Source: Streptomyces sp. MNU76
Lineage (GTDB): Bacteria; Actinomycetota; Actinomycetes; Streptomycetales; Streptomycetaceae
DNA length: 64,000 nt
Assembly: GCF_020982545.1 (NCBI RefSeq)
Contig: NZ_JAJKLK010000002.1
Span: 33,185 to 97,184, forward strand
Direction: 5' to 3'
The notes below the pieces were generated by a model. The model was not told where the DNA came from. It ran no database searches and saw only the letters and a program-made list of their open reading frames with translations. Position numbers and translations under genes: made by a program. Position 1 is the first letter of the stretch; each line of letters begins with the position of its first letter. Shown here piece by piece: positions 62,946 through 64,000 of this stretch.

Positions 62946-63962
62946 ATGCTCAAGCGATCACCCCTGCGCGGATTCGGCCGCCCCACCGCCGCACTGCTCA
63001 CCGTCGTCCTCGGCACGGGCCTCCTCGCCGCCTGCGGCGACTCCGACACGACGAAGGCGGACGCCGCCGCCCAGGCCGGTGCGGACAGCGCCGCCTTCCC
63101 CCGCACCCTCAAGACCGTGATGGGCGACGTCAAGATCCCGGCGCAGCCGAAGAAGGTCGTCGTCCTCGACACCGGTGAGCTCGACGACGTCACCCTGCTC
63201 GGCGTCGACCCGGTCGGCGCCGTCGCCCCGCACTTCAAGACGGAGGGCGGCTTCCCCACGTACCTGGAGGGCGACCTCAAGAACACCACGGACGTCGGAC
63301 CGCTCCTGGAGCCGAACCTGGAGAGGATCGCCTCCCTGCGGCCCGACCTGATCCTGTCCTCCAAGGTCCGGCACGAGAAGGTCTACGACAAGCTCAGCGC
63401 CATCGCCCCGACGGTCTTCACCGAGACCACCGGCGGTGTCTGGAAGGAGAACCTCAAGGTCCACGCCGAGGCGCTGGGCCTGGAGGACGAGGCCGCCGCC
63501 AAGCTCAAGGAGTACGAGACGCGGGCCGAGGCGCTCGGCGAGGCGATCAAGAAGAAGGACGGCGCCCTGCCGACCGTCTCCGTGGTCCGCTTCGTCGCCG
63601 GCCCGACCCGGCTCTACGCCTCCAACTCCTACAGCGGTGTCGTCCTGAACGACGTCGGCTTCCCGCGCCCGAAGTCGCAGATCTCCGACGACCCGGGCGT
63701 CACCATGAAGGACGTCGGCCCGGAGGAGATCGACCAGGCCGACGCCGACCTGGTCTTCGTCACCACCGCCGACACCCCGGACAAGACCCAGCAGAAGCAG
63801 GTCACCTCCAACCCCGTGTGGAAGGACCTGCCCGCTGTCGAGGACGGCAAGGTCTTCGAGGTCCCGGACGAGACCTGGATGTCCGGCATCGGCGTCCAGG
63901 CCGCCGAGGAGATGCTCGCCGACATCGCGAAGGCAACCGGCGTCGAACTGCCGAAGCAGTAA
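62946..63962 (+). CDS. iron-siderophore substrate-binding lipoprotein
   Basis: A 338-residue FecB/TroA-type binding protein. The signal ends in the lipobox LLAAC with Cys30. KKVVVLDTGELDDVTLLGVDPVGAV and RIASLRPDLILSSKVRHEKVYDKLSAIAPTVFTE (in pieces: LRPDLILSSKVRHEKVYDKL) are typical of ferri-siderophore binders. It feeds the FecCD/FepC importer. The 102-base gap upstream has short repeats of CCCTTCACC. Confidence 0.9.
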   Translation: MLKRSPLRGFGRPTAALLTVVLGTGLLAACGDSDTTKADAAAQAGADSAAFPRTLKTVMGDVKIPAQPKKVVVLDTGELDDVTLLGVDPVGAVAPHFKTEGGFPTYLEGDLKNTTDVGPLLEPNLERIASLRPDLILSSKVRHEKVYDKLSAIAPTVFTETTGGVWKENLKVHAEALGLEDEAAAKLKEYETRAEALGEAIKKKDGALPTVSVVRFVAGPTRLYASNSYSGVVLNDVGFPRPKSQISDDPGVTMKDVGPEEIDQADADLVFVTTADTPDKTQQKQVTSNPVWKDLPAVEDGKVFEVPDETWMSGIGVQAAEEMLADIAKATGVELPKQ

Positions 63963-64000
63963 CTCCCGCAGTACCTGGGGCGGGCCCCACCACGAGACGG

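Overview
The window is about 70% G+C, uses GTG/TTG starts freely, has many stop-start overlaps, and carries actinomycete signatures (PadR and HxlR regulators, a mycothiol-amidase-like PIG-L enzyme, NarL-type two-component pairs, a DUF485/acetate-symporter pair, iron boxes). It is best read as a piece of a Streptomyces chromosome, probably accessory or arm-like because of its insertion sequences, MITE-like repeats and broken genes. No tRNA, rRNA or CRISPR array was seen.

Left part (1-20456): a GH13 glycosidase cut by the window edge, a methyltransferase, a chimeric broken SnoaL/hydrolase gene, an acetyl-xylan-esterase-like hydrolase, an acetate-type symporter with its DUF485 partner, a molybdopterin oxidoreductase with a flavin reductase, a truncated acetyltransferase, a PrmC-like methyltransferase, a frameshifted 2,4-dienoyl-CoA-reductase-like gene with a PadR regulator and a palindromic operator, two surface proteins, a GH75 chitosanase, a DhaKLM dihydroxyacetone kinase operon and a PIG-L deacetylase.

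Centre (20639-33582): a receptor Ser/Thr kinase, a thioesterase/HxlR divergent pair, then the most unusual locus. This is a minus-strand operon (30496 to 24356) with an Ala/Gly/Pro-rich 118-residue peptide gene, a strong hairpin, an HTTM/SdpB-like membrane domain fused to an alpha/beta hydrolase, a membrane protein with an NWKFFAPNP motif, two tiny membrane proteins, an ABC exporter and a SAM methyltransferase. It looks like an undescribed peptide maturation and export system. Next to it lies an IS701-family element with intact ends and 6-bp target duplications, followed by a phytoene-dehydrogenase-like flavoprotein.

Right part (33819-64000): two NarL-type two-component systems separated by an orphan LuxR-type HTH gene, a second broken insertion sequence and a MITE. 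Then come an acyltransferase-like membrane protein, a beta-propeller phytase, and a complete non-phosphorylating L-fucose operon (44679-49827) whose divergent sugar ABC transporter has decayed. A B12-riboswitch-controlled CbiMNQO cobalt transporter follows, facing the remnant of a NicT nickel/cobalt permease. After it are an ArsR/MFS metal-efflux pair with a clear operator, a nuclease-fold phosphatase, a two-domain GH43 enzyme, and an iron-siderophore uptake cluster. In that cluster a 220-bp inverted repeat has removed the stop between permease and ATPase, leaving one continuous reading frame.
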